Assembly: GCA_946480845.1 (NCBI GenBank)
Contig: CAMLLJ010000182.1
Location: 1 to 5,501 of the forward strand
Length of the DNA: 5,501 nt
Source: an uncultured Gemmatimonadota bacterium
GTDB lineage: Bacteria; Gemmatimonadota; Gemmatimonadetes; Gemmatimonadales; GWC2-71-9
Reading direction: 5' to 3'
Shown: one piece after another, positions 1-5,501 of the stretch
Layout of the letters: each line of letters opens with the position of its first letter
How positions within the stretch are numbered: position 1 is the stretch's first letter
The notes under the pieces: generated by a model
Told to the model about the DNA's origin: nothing
Seen by the model: only the letters and a program-made list of their open reading frames with translations
Database searches by the model: none
Translations under genes and position numbers: made by a program

Positions 1-361
1 CGTTCTCCTGGTCGGCGGACAGGACCGTCACGAAGACCTGGACCTCGTTCTTGAACCCCTCCGGGAAGAGCGGCCGGATGGACCGGTCGATCTGGCGCGC
101 AGCCAGGATCTCCTTGTCCGACGGGCGGCCTTCGCGCTTGAGAAACCCGCCCGGGATCTTGCCGGCGGCGTAGGTCTTCTCGCGGTACTCGACGGTGAGG
201 GGGAAGAACGGGAGGGTGGAGACGTTCGGCGAGACGGTCACGGCGGCGAGGACCATGGTGTCCCCGAACCGGACGACGGTGGCCCCGGAGGCCTGCTTCG
301 CCATGCGCCCCGTCTCGAGGACGAGCGGACGGCCGGCGAACTCTGTTTCGATCCTCTGCAC
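1..361 (-). CDS. pnp: Polyribonucleotide nucleotidyltransferase (PNPase), N-terminal part
   Basis: PNPase degrades RNA 3' to 5' by phosphorolysis, releasing nucleoside diphosphates, and acts as a trimer, often within an RNA degradosome. Only the first 120 codons or so are in the window; the gene runs off the left edge. What is visible is the start of the first RNase PH domain. It includes an [20 protein letters not shown] block (residues 53-72), the FLKREGRPS segment (73-81) corresponding to the RNA-binding FFRR loop of E. coli PNPase, and [13 protein letters not shown] (91-103). These match the family closely. The start is uncertain. The GTG at 361 lies 8 nt after an AAAAGG Shine-Dalgarno-like sequence (375-370). 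The in-frame GTG at 367 is only 2 nt from it, so 361 is preferred although 367 would add just two residues. The gene follows rpsO, the common bacterial order. The identification is firm; the catalytic second PH domain and the KH and S1 domains cannot be seen. Confidence 0.96.
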   Translation of the reverse strand, partial: MQRIETEFAGRPLVLETGRMAKQASGATVVRFGDTMVLAAVTVSPNVSTLPFFPLTVEYREKTYAAGKIPGGFLKREGRPSDKEILAARQIDRSIRPLFPEGFKNEVQVFVTVLSADQEN

Positions 362-369
362 GGTCACAA

Positions 370-375
370 CCTTTT
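370..375 (-). promoter_or_regulatory. Probable Shine-Dalgarno sequence of pnp
   Basis: The minus strand reads AAAAGG here. It is 8 nt upstream of the GTG at 361 and 2 nt upstream of the GTG at 367. The spacing favours 361 as the translation start. The match to the anti-Shine-Dalgarno sequence is only moderate. Confidence 0.5.
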
Positions 376-381
376 CTCTAG

Positions 382-414
382 TCTGGTTTCTCTGTCGGCG
401 TTCTGGCTTCTCTG
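382..414 (-). repeat. 13-nt direct repeat in the pnp leader
   Basis: On the minus strand CAGAGAAGCCAGA (414-402) is followed exactly 20 nt later by CAGAGAAACCAGA (394-382), with one mismatch. A shorter AGAGAA element recurs at 379-374, beside the pnp ribosome binding site. The repeats are purine-rich, probably unstructured, and lie between the intergenic hairpin and the pnp start. The repeat is seen directly. Any role, such as binding of a regulatory protein or of PNPase itself, is inference. Confidence 0.7.
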
Positions 415-445
415 CTGCGACTGCGCCGGTGCCTGCAATGCACAG

Positions 446-477
446 AGGGCGTCCCGGTTCGCTGACCGAGACGCCCT
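446..477 (-). promoter_or_regulatory. Strong hairpin between rpsO and pnp
   Basis: On the minus strand AGGGCGTC (477-470) pairs perfectly with GACGCCCT (453-446). Inside this, CGGT (468-465) pairs with ACCG (458-455) around a 6-nt loop. The one position separating the two stem segments (469/454) is U opposite G in the minus-strand RNA but C opposite A in the plus-strand RNA. The 13-pair stem is therefore continuous only in the transcript of rpsO-pnp. No U-tract follows (CTGTGCATTG comes next), so it is not a classical intrinsic terminator. By analogy with E. coli it may be an attenuator, an mRNA-end stabiliser for rpsO, or an RNase III site that feeds PNPase autoregulation. Those roles are inferred. 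Confidence 0.75.
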
Positions 478-493
478 GGGCGTGGCACCGGAA

Positions 494-754
494 TTAGTGG
501 CGGAGACCGAGCTCTTCGATGAGCGAGCGGTAGCTCGGCAGGTCACTCCGCTTGAGGTACGTGAGGAGCCGGCGGCGCGTACCGACCATCTTGAGCAGCC
601 CGCGGCGGCTGTGATGGTCCTTCGGATGGGTGCGGAAGTGCTCGGTGAGCGAGTTGATCCGCTCGGTGAGCAGGGCCACCTGGACCTTCGTGGATCCGGT
701 GTCGGACTCATGCGCCCGATGCTTCTCCATCACCGGCTGCTTTTCGAAACTCAT
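494..754 (-). CDS. rpsO: 30S ribosomal protein S15
   Basis: S15 is a primary binder of 16S rRNA in the central domain of the 30S subunit and also contributes to an intersubunit bridge. The 86-residue product is close to the usual 88-89. It carries the family core: [16 protein letters not shown] from residue 18, then HF at 39-40, DHHSRRGLL at 46-54, and a C-terminal YLKR...LIEELGLR. H39, D46 and S49 correspond to the E. coli residues (H41, D48, S51, counted without Met) that contact the GU/GC motif in rRNA helix 22. The ATG at 754 gives an N-terminus three residues shorter than in B. subtilis. An in-frame ATG at 781 would add nine residues (MGPDGDPGS) unlike the family and has no ribosome binding site. 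For the ATG at 754, GGAG lies 11 nt upstream and AGGGAG almost abuts it, so the initiation signal is unusual. It sits upstream of pnp and is likely co-transcribed with it. Confidence 0.97.
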   Translation of the reverse strand: MSFEKQPVMEKHRAHESDTGSTKVQVALLTERINSLTEHFRTHPKDHHSRRGLLKMVGTRRRLLTYLKRSDLPSYRSLIEELGLRH

Positions 755-772
755 GCTCCCTGGATCTCCGTC

Positions 773-786
773 CGGCCCCATGGCCG
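773..786 (-). promoter_or_regulatory. Small GC hairpin in the rpsO leader
   Basis: On the minus strand CGGCC (786-782) pairs with GGCCG (777-773) around an AUGG tetraloop, 18 nt upstream of the rpsO start. The loop contains the alternative in-frame ATG at 781. A leader stem here fits the known habit of S15 of repressing its own mRNA through structured leaders, but a 5-bp GC stem is weak evidence in DNA this GC-rich. Confidence 0.35.
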
Positions 787-826
787 CTGGCAGTGCTCAA
801 AATCCCGTAAACGCTCCAAGCAAAGG

Positions 827-856
827 AAGATAACCCGGATTTGGACCCACTGGCAA
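827..856 (-). promoter_or_regulatory. Candidate sigma70-type promoter for rpsO-pnp
   Basis: On the minus strand TTGCCA (856-851) matches the -35 consensus at 5 of 6 positions. TATCTT (832-827) matches the -10 consensus at 4 of 6, with an 18-nt spacer. Transcription would begin near 820, giving a leader of roughly 65 nt before the rpsO ATG. The site lies in the 142-nt gap after the SDR gene, in a locally AT-richer stretch (795-842). No convincing terminator for the upstream SDR gene is visible in the same gap. The call rests on consensus matching only. Confidence 0.45.
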
Positions 857-896
857 GGCCCTGCTGGCACCCCTCGGCCGACACTGCACCGCCCCA

Positions 897-1652
897 TCAG
901 ACCGACGTATAGCCGCCGTCCACCAGGTAGTACCCGCCCGTCATGAACGAGGCCTCGTCCGACAGCAGGAAACAGACGATCGGGGCGACCTCCTCGGCCC
1001 GTCCCAGCCTGCCGAGGGGATGGCGCGAGACCAGCGCCGCCTTCTGCTCGGCCGGCAGGTTCGCCAGCAGTGGGGTCTCGATGTAGGCGGGCCCCACGCA
1101 ATTGACCCGGAGCCCCTGGGGCCCGTACTCGGCCGCCGCGTTCCTGGTCAGCCCGACCACCCCGTGCTTGGCGGCGGTATAGGCGCCGTTGCCCGGCGCC
1201 GCCACCGCGCCGTGGATCGAGGCCATGTTCACGATGGCCGAGCTGCGGGCGCCCGACGTGAGCATCGCCGGGATCTGGTAACGCATGCCGTACAGGACGC
1301 CGCTCAGGTTGATGGCGATGACGCGGTCCCATTCCGCGAGATCCGTCTCTCCCGCCGGTGCCGGCGCACCGCCGATGCCGGCGTTGTTGACCGCGTAGTG
1401 GAGCGCTCCATAGGTCCTGACGGCATGCGCCACCACCCTCTCCGAGTCGGCCGGCTTCGCGGTGTCCTGCTGGATCGCGGTGGCGGTGCCGCCCGCTTCC
1501 GCGATCTCCCGGGCGACACGTTCGGCACCCTCCAGCCTGATGTCGGTGAGCACGACCTTCACGCCCGCCCCTGCCAGCCGCTTGCCGATCGCCTCACCGA
1601 GCCCGGACCCTCCGCCGGTGACGATCGCGACCTTGCCGTCGAGTCCCTTCAT
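897..1652 (-). CDS. SDR-family NAD(P)-dependent oxidoreductase, classical type
   Basis: This is a classical short-chain dehydrogenase/reductase of 251 residues, the usual length, expected to be a cytoplasmic tetramer or dimer oxidising an alcohol or reducing a carbonyl. Numbered from the ATG at 1652, the Rossmann cofactor motif TGGGSGLG is at 12-19. An acidic residue, D37, ends the second strand (LTDI), which usually means NAD(H) preference over NADP(H). NNAG is at 89-92, and the catalytic tetrad is N115, S145, Y158 and K162 (in YTAAK). The C-terminal GGYYLVDGGYTSV is typical of the FabG/LinC-like part of the family. All catalytic residues are intact, so it should be active; the substrate cannot be read from sequence. 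An in-frame GTG at 1658 would add two residues, but the ATG has GGGG 5 nt upstream and is preferred. It starts 43 nt after the rseP stop codon, so it may be transcribed with the envelope operon, though its function is not obviously related. FabG itself is less likely, because FabG normally prefers NADPH and sits with fatty-acid synthesis genes. Confidence 0.93.
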   Translation of the reverse strand: MKGLDGKVAIVTGGGSGLGEAIGKRLAGAGVKVVLTDIRLEGAERVAREIAEAGGTATAIQQDTAKPADSERVVAHAVRTYGALHYAVNNAGIGGAPAPAGETDLAEWDRVIAINLSGVLYGMRYQIPAMLTSGARSSAIVNMASIHGAVAAPGNGAYTAAKHGVVGLTRNAAAEYGPQGLRVNCVGPAYIETPLLANLPAEQKAALVSRHPLGRLGRAEEVAPIVCFLLSDEASFMTGGYYLVDGGYTSV

Positions 1653-1653
1653 G

Positions 1654-1675
1654 TGCACCCCGGCTGCACACCGGC
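1654..1675 (-). repeat. 11-bp tandem duplication over the SDR ribosome binding region
   Basis: On the minus strand GCCGGTGTGCA is followed directly by GCCGGGGTGCA, two 11-nt units differing at one base and ending 1 nt before the SDR ATG. The second unit carries the GGGG that serves as the best available Shine-Dalgarno sequence. The repeat is seen directly; it may be a chance duplication or a slippage product. Confidence 0.6.
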
Positions 1676-1695
1676 AGCGTGAACGAGGGAGGTCC

Positions 1696-3057
1696 CTATT
1701 CGATGACCCGCCGGATGTCGTTCGAGAACGCGAAGACCATGAGCAGCAGGATGAGCACCAGGCCCACCGCCGTCAGCCGCTCGCGCAGCTTGAGCGAGAG
1801 CGGGCGCCGCAGCACGCCTTCCGCCAGCAGGAACAGGAACTGCCCACCGTCCAGCACCGGAATGGGCAGCAGGTTGAGGATGGCCAGGTTGACCGAGATC
1901 AGCGCCATGAAGCCCAGCAGCGCATCGAGCCCGAGCCGGGTGGCCTGGCCGGCGAGCTGGCCGATCAGGATCGGCCCGCCCAGCTCCCGGCCCGCCACCC
2001 GGCCGCTGAAGAGCCCCCGGACGGTGCGGAAGATCTGCGTCGAGGACTCGGCCGTCTGCCTCCAGCCGGCGGCGAGCGCCTGGCCCAGGCTGTACTCCTC
2101 GGTGCGGACATCGAGTCGCCCGCCGATCCCGAGGAACCCGATCGTGCGGTTCGAGTCGCCCCCGGCAGGCACGACCGCCGTGTCGGTGGTGGTTCGCAGC
2201 TCGACCCGCTGCCCCCCACGCGCCACGAGCATGGTGATCGGCTGCTTCGGCCGCTCCTGCACCAGGTTCTGGAAGTCCTGCCACTGGGTGATCGGCCGGC
2301 CGTCGAGCGCGAGCAGCGAGTCGCCCGGCTGGAGCCCGGCCCGCGACGCCGCGGTATTGGGGCCGACGCTGTCCACCACCGCCGGCCGCCATGGCTGGAT
2401 CGCCTGCGACACGTAGAGCCGCTCCCGCAGCGCATCGCTGTGCACGCTGAGCTCGAGCGTCCGGCCGTCGTCGAGCGTCAGCGGGATCACGTCGCCGGGC
2501 GCGTTCTGGAGCTGGCCCATGACGTCGTTCCACGACGTCACCGGCATCCCGGCAATGGAGGCGATCCGGTCGCCCGGCTGGAGCGTCCGCAGTGCTTCGG
2601 CCCCCGCGGGGATGAGGGAGTCCACCACCGCGCCAACCCGCGTCTCCTCGAGCACCTGGCGCCCGTTCCGGATGGCGAGCCCCGCGTAGACGAGGTAGGC
2701 GAACAGGAAATTCATGGTGACCCCGGCCAGGATCACGATCATCCGCTTCCAGACGGGCTTGGCCTCGAAAACGCGGTCGGGCGGCACCGCCACGTCGGAG
2801 CCGGGGCCTTCGAGCGCGGCGCTGGTCGCCTCCTCTTCCCGGCTCGCCATCTTCACGTAGCCGCCGAGCGGCAGCCACGAGACCGAGTATTCGGTTTCGC
2901 CCCGCTGGAAGGTCAGCCACTTGATGGGCGAGCCCAGGCCCAGCGAGAAGCGGTGGACATAGATGCCCGCCCACTTCGCCGCCATGAAGTGCCCGGCCTC
3001 GTGCACGAAGATGAGCACGCCCAGCACGACCAGGAACGACAGGATGGTGATCACCAC
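1696..3057 (-). CDS. rseP: Site-2 intramembrane zinc metalloprotease RseP
   Basis: This is an M50 site-2 protease that cleaves substrates within the membrane. In E. coli the homologue cuts RseA to release sigma-E and also clears remnant signal peptides. The 453-residue length matches E. coli RseP (450). The first membrane helix (about 2-24) contains the zinc-binding HEAGH motif, H19-E20 and H23. A second membrane segment is at about 104-128. Two PDZ domains follow, at about 136-215 and 222-290, each with an LQPGD turn (159-163 and 242-246). The late helices carry NLLPIPVLDGGQ (395-406), with D403 as the third zinc ligand, and a last helix lies at about 430-445. The start is GTG at 3057 or the next codon, GTG at 3054. 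The former overlaps dxr by 7 nt, the latter by 4 nt (GTGA). A GAGG lies 5 or 8 nt upstream. The placement after dxr is the standard envelope operon order. No anti-sigma factor substrate is encoded nearby, so the substrate here is unknown. Confidence 0.97.
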   Translation of the reverse strand: MVITILSFLVVLGVLIFVHEAGHFMAAKWAGIYVHRFSLGLGSPIKWLTFQRGETEYSVSWLPLGGYVKMASREEEATSAALEGPGSDVAVPPDRVFEAKPVWKRMIVILAGVTMNFLFAYLVYAGLAIRNGRQVLEETRVGAVVDSLIPAGAEALRTLQPGDRIASIAGMPVTSWNDVMGQLQNAPGDVIPLTLDDGRTLELSVHSDALRERLYVSQAIQPWRPAVVDSVGPNTAASRAGLQPGDSLLALDGRPITQWQDFQNLVQERPKQPITMLVARGGQRVELRTTTDTAVVPAGGDSNRTIGFLGIGGRLDVRTEEYSLGQALAAGWRQTAESSTQIFRTVRGLFSGRVAGRELGGPILIGQLAGQATRLGLDALLGFMALISVNLAILNLLPIPVLDGGQFLFLLAEGVLRRPLSLKLRERLTAVGLVLILLLMVFAFSNDIRRVIE

Positions 3058-4175
3058 GTGGACCTCGCAAGCTCACGGGAGCGGTCGCGCGCGCGCCGGT
3101 CCGCGTCGCGCACCGACGCCACGTCGGCGGCCGGGCCGCCGGGATCGGCGTCGAGCACTCCCTCGATGATTTCACTGATGCGCCCGAAGGCGATCCGCCC
3201 GTCCAGGAAGGCGGCGACCGCCTCCTCGTTGGCCGCATTGAATATCGCCGGGGCGGTCCCGCCGCGCCTCCCCGCCTCGACCCCCGCATGGAAGGCGCGG
3301 AAGACGTCGCGCCGCACCGGCTCGAAGGTGAGCGGGCTCGCGGTCACCGGGTCGAAGCGCCGGACCGCGGGGTCCGGGAGCCGCGCCGGCCAGGTCAGCG
3401 CGTAGAGAATCGGCAGCTCCATGGACGGGAACCCCACCTGCGCGATCACGCTCCCGTCGCAGAACTCCGCGAAGGCGTGCACGATGCTCTGCGGGTGGAC
3501 CACTGCCTCGAGCGCGTCGTAGGAGAGCCCGAAGAGGTGGTGCGCCTCGATCAGCTCGAGCGCCTTGTTGGCGAGGGTGGCGCTGTCCACGCTGATCTTG
3601 CGGCCCATCTGCCACGTCGGATGCGCGAGTGCCTGTTCCACCGTGGCGGCGCGCACCCGCTCGGCGTCCCACTCGCGGAACGGGCCGCCCGAGGCGGTGA
3701 GCACCAGCCGGCAGAGCGACTCGCGTTGGCCGGTGATGCACTGGAGCACCGCGCTGTGCTCGCTGTCCACCGGCACGATCTCGCCGCCGCCCTCACGCGC
3801 CGCCTCGGCCACCAGTGCGCCGCCCATCACCAGCGATTCCTTGTTGGCGAGCGCCACGCGCTTCCCCGCCCGGAGCGCCGCGAGGGTGGCGTCGAGCCCG
3901 GCGGCGCCGACCACGGCGTTCACCACGATGTCCGCATCGGGATGCGTCGCGGCGTCCACGAGCACCTGCGGCCCGGTGGGGAGCGCGCTCCGGCCGTTGC
4001 CGTGCACCAGGCCCGCATAGGCGGGCCGCCAGGACTCGATCTGCTCGGAGAGCATCGAGCCGTTCTCGCCCGCGGTGAGCGCCACCACCCGGAAATGGTC
4101 GGGATGGCGCCGCAGCACGTCGAGCGTGGTGCGGCCGATCGAGCCGGTGGAGCCGAGGATGGCGATGCCCCGCAT
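3051..4175 (-). CDS. dxr: 1-deoxy-D-xylulose 5-phosphate reductoisomerase
   Basis: Dxr converts DXP to 2-C-methyl-D-erythritol 4-phosphate using NADPH and a divalent metal. This is the first committed step of the MEP isoprenoid pathway and the target of fosmidomycin. The 374-residue protein opens with the NADPH-binding GSTGSIG (8-14) and continues with NKES (111-114). The metal ligands are D137 and E139 in VDSEH and E207 in NKALELIE. Substrate-binding residues S162 (ASGGPF), H185 (HPTW), S198, N203 and K204 all align with their E. coli counterparts. The C-terminal helical domain includes FNAANEEAV (312-320). The tail after about residue 344 is rich in Asp and Arg and looks variable. The start ATG at 4175 overlaps the cdsA stop by one base (TGATG) with no clear Shine-Dalgarno sequence, which implies translational coupling to cdsA. 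The enzyme feeds IPP to UppS, encoded two genes upstream. Confidence 0.98.
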   Translation of the reverse strand: MRGIAILGSTGSIGRTTLDVLRRHPDHFRVVALTAGENGSMLSEQIESWRPAYAGLVHGNGRSALPTGPQVLVDAATHPDADIVVNAVVGAAGLDATLAALRAGKRVALANKESLVMGGALVAEAAREGGGEIVPVDSEHSAVLQCITGQRESLCRLVLTASGGPFREWDAERVRAATVEQALAHPTWQMGRKISVDSATLANKALELIEAHHLFGLSYDALEAVVHPQSIVHAFAEFCDGSVIAQVGFPSMELPILYALTWPARLPDPAVRRFDPVTASPLTFEPVRRDVFRAFHAGVEAGRRGGTAPAIFNAANEEAVAAFLDGRIAFGRISEIIEGVLDADPGGPAADVASVRDADRRARDRSRELARSTW

Positions 4176-5041
4176 CAGTGCACGCCGAGGGCCCGGTAGA
4201 GCACGGCGGCCACCGGGATCACGAAGTAGAGCGAGTCGAACCGGTCGAGCACGCCGCCATGCCCCGGGATCAGCGTCCCCGAGTCCTTCACGCCTGCCTC
4301 GCGCTTGAAGAGCGATTCCGCGAGGTCACCCACCTGCCCCGCCACGGAGAGCGCGGCCGCGATCAGCAGCAGCCCACCCAGCTCCGCATCGATGCCGGCA
4401 CGCGGAAAGACGACGAGCCCGAACAGCACCGCCACGAGCAGTGCGCCCGCCACGCCGGCGGCCGCGCCCGACCGGGTCTTTCCCGGGCTGATCACCGGCG
4501 ACAGCTTCGGGCCGCCGAAGATCCGGCCGCCGAACATGGCGAAGGTGTCGCAGGCCCAGGTGACCACGAGCGGGAAGAACACCAGCCAGGTGCCCGGCCA
4601 CGACGCGAGCCCGTGCGCCTGGTGGCGGAGCGGGATGAGGAAGGCGGGGAGGGCCGCGGCGTAGGCCACGGCGAAGGCGGTGACGGAAACCGCGCCGAGC
4701 GGGCGCGCATCCGGCCGCCGGGTGGCGAGCGCCCAGACCAGCAGCGCGATGAGCCAGAGCGCGCCGGCATACGGCCACCAGGCGGCGACCCATGCAGCTG
4801 CGCCGGCGGAGGTGGCGGCGAGATACGCCGCCGGCGCAAGGACCGCCGCCGTCGAATACCCGAAGGCCGGCGACGGCTCGACCCCGTGCCGCGCCGCGAA
4901 CTGGAACAGCTCGCGCACGCCGAGCACGCCGATCGCCGCGACCAGCAGCACCAGCGGCCATCCGCCCAGGTAGACGATGCCGAGGGCCGCCGGGATGCCG
5001 ACCGCGGCCACCCCGATCCGTTTCGCGAGGTTCGCGTCCAT
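4175..5041 (-). CDS. cdsA: Phosphatidate cytidylyltransferase (CDP-diglyceride synthase)
   Basis: CdsA is an integral membrane enzyme that joins CTP and phosphatidic acid to give CDP-diacylglycerol and pyrophosphate, the precursor of bacterial phospholipids. The 288-residue product is of normal length and very hydrophobic, with about eight predicted membrane segments. The family signature runs from S243 to D269 and is intact: SLFKR, KDSG at 252-255, then GHGGVLDRFD at 260-269. D165 in CDTFAMFGG and the SPGKT motif at 185-189 are further conserved active-site features. The ATG at 5041 overlaps the uppS stop by one base (TGATG), so translation is probably coupled to uppS. The coding sequence is very Ala-rich and includes a 10-bp GC inverted repeat (4800-4809 with 4828-4837). 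No doubt attaches to the family. Confidence 0.97.
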   Translation of the reverse strand: MDANLAKRIGVAAVGIPAALGIVYLGGWPLVLLVAAIGVLGVRELFQFAARHGVEPSPAFGYSTAAVLAPAAYLAATSAGAAAWVAAWWPYAGALWLIALLVWALATRRPDARPLGAVSVTAFAVAYAAALPAFLIPLRHQAHGLASWPGTWLVFFPLVVTWACDTFAMFGGRIFGGPKLSPVISPGKTRSGAAAGVAGALLVAVLFGLVVFPRAGIDAELGGLLLIAAALSVAGQVGDLAESLFKREAGVKDSGTLIPGHGGVLDRFDSLYFVIPVAAVLYRALGVH

Positions 5042-5501
5042 CAGGCCGTGACGCGCCCGAACCGGCGGTCGCGGCGCTGGAACTCGAGGATGGCCTCGAA
5101 GAGGTGCTCGCGCGTGAAGTCGGGCCAGAGCACCGGCGTCACGTAGAGCTCCGCGTAGGCGAGCTGCCAGAGCAGGAAGTTGGAGACGCGCAGCTCGCCG
5201 CTGGTCCGGATGAGGAGGTCGGGGTCGGGCAGGCCCGCGGTGTAGAGCCGGGCCTGGAGCGCTGCCTCGTCCACGTCGTCCGGTGCCAGGCGGCCCTCCG
5301 CCACCTCGCGGGCGAGCAGGCGGGCGGCATGGGCAATCTCGGTGCGGGAGCTGTACGAAATGCAGAGGTTGAGGAGGAGCTGCGTGCCGCCGGCGGTGCG
5401 ATCGGTGACGTCGCGGATGGCGCGCCGGCTGCCCTCGCCCAGGCGGTCGAGCTCTCCCATGACGCGCACGCGCACGCCGCGCTCCGCCAGCTCCGCGGTC
5501 T
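5041..5501 (-). CDS. uppS: Isoprenyl transferase (undecaprenyl diphosphate synthase), C-terminal part
   Basis: UppS extends farnesyl diphosphate with IPP by cis-condensation to the C55 lipid carrier used for peptidoglycan and other surface glycans. The last 152 full codons are visible; the start, with the catalytic P-loop aspartate and FPP-binding region, lies beyond the right edge. The visible part contains RVRVMGELDRL, then TAGGTQLLLNLCISYSSRTEI, matching the family's central strand and the NYGGR-like segment, although Y-S-S-R replaces the more common Y-G-G-R. The signature DLLIRTSGELRVSNFLLWQ follows, with the IPP-diphosphate-binding Arg and Ser residues and the AYAELY glutamate that binds magnesium. 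It ends with LWPDF and RRDRRFG. The reading frame is open to the edge of the window. As first visible gene it heads the coupled cluster; the promoter must be further upstream. A shorter-chain or longer-chain cis-prenyltransferase cannot be excluded, but the context favours UppS. Confidence 0.95.
   Translation of the reverse strand, partial: TAELAERGVRVRVMGELDRLGEGSRRAIRDVTDRTAGGTQLLLNLCISYSSRTEIAHAARLLAREVAEGRLAPDDVDEAALQARLYTAGLPDPDLLIRTSGELRVSNFLLWQLAYAELYVTPVLWPDFTREHLFEAILEFQRRDRRFGRVTA

Noticed and set aside
841..896. Possible terminator after the SDR gene
   Set aside because: Repeated GCCAG and GGGG words are present, but no stable stem followed by a U-tract was found.
1679..1695. AGGG-acct-CCCT inverted repeat just after the rseP stop, considered as a terminator
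   Set aside because: The stem is only 4 bp and no U-run follows, so it cannot be supported as a terminator.
1649..3289. A 546-codon open frame on the minus strand in another frame across rseP
   Set aside because: The product is Arg/Gly/Ala-rich low-complexity sequence overlapping rseP and dxr, both of which have intact motifs in their own frames.
1462..3405. A 647-codon open frame on the plus strand, antisense to rseP and parts of its neighbours
   Set aside because: It runs opposite to well-identified genes (SDR, rseP, dxr), its product is Arg/Pro/His-rich with no recognisable domain, and such long antisense frames are expected in GC-rich DNA with strong third-position bias.
4010..4027. Perfect 7-bp GC inverted repeat with a 4-nt loop inside dxr
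   Set aside because: It is within coding sequence for RPAYAGL, has no U-tract and is not near a gene end; it is best explained by codon composition.
3288..4199. A 303-codon plus-strand open frame opposite dxr
   Set aside because: It is antisense to a fully conserved dxr and has the His/Arg/Glu-rich composition of a GC-rich shadow frame.
4800..4837. Perfect 10-bp inverted repeat (GCGCCGGCGG with CCGCCGGCGC) inside cdsA
   Set aside because: It lies in an Ala-rich coding stretch where GCC/GCG codon use readily makes such repeats, with an 18-nt loop and no link to a gene boundary.
1..5501. A novel mobile, defence or biosynthetic system
   Set aside because: All coding space is taken up by recognisable housekeeping genes and one ordinary SDR; there are no transposase or integrase genes, CRISPR repeats, tRNA attachment sites or unexplained genes.

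Overview
The window is GC-rich bacterial chromosome in which every supportable gene lies on the minus strand. Read in the direction of transcription (right to left) the order is uppS (5' end beyond the window) – cdsA – dxr – rseP – a short-chain dehydrogenase/reductase (SDR) – rpsO – pnp (3' part beyond the window). The uppS-cdsA-dxr-rseP block is a widespread bacterial envelope/isoprenoid operon, and rpsO-pnp is a widespread RNA/ribosome pair. The high GC content, the GTG starts and this combination suggest a Gemmatimonadota-like or other GC-rich Gram-negative bacterium. That assignment is an inference from gene order and protein flavour; there is no rRNA or marker phylogeny here to settle it.

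Layout: 5501-5041 holds the C-terminal part of undecaprenyl diphosphate synthase. 5041-4175 is CdsA, 4175-3051 is DXP reductoisomerase and 3057-1696 is the site-2 protease RseP. These four are joined by 1-nt TGATG overlaps (uppS/cdsA and cdsA/dxr) and a 4- or 7-nt overlap (dxr/rseP), so they are almost certainly co-transcribed and translationally coupled. After a 42-nt gap comes the SDR (1652-897). A 142-nt non-coding gap with a plausible sigma70-type promoter and a small leader hairpin precedes rpsO (754-494). A 132-nt intergenic region with a strong hairpin and a 13-nt direct repeat then leads into pnp (from 361 or 367).

How the genes work together: Dxr commits carbon to the MEP isoprenoid pathway. 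Its product line supplies IPP to UppS, which makes the C55 lipid carrier for peptidoglycan and O-antigen. CdsA makes CDP-diacylglycerol for phospholipids. RseP is an intramembrane protease, typically used in envelope-stress signalling. S15 and PNPase form a separate unit for 30S assembly and RNA turnover. The SDR between the two units has no obvious link to either.

I found no mobile element, CRISPR array, tRNA or rRNA, toxin-antitoxin pair or defence system. The genes are housekeeping; the less ordinary signals are in the two intergenic regions around rpsO and in the placement of the SDR.
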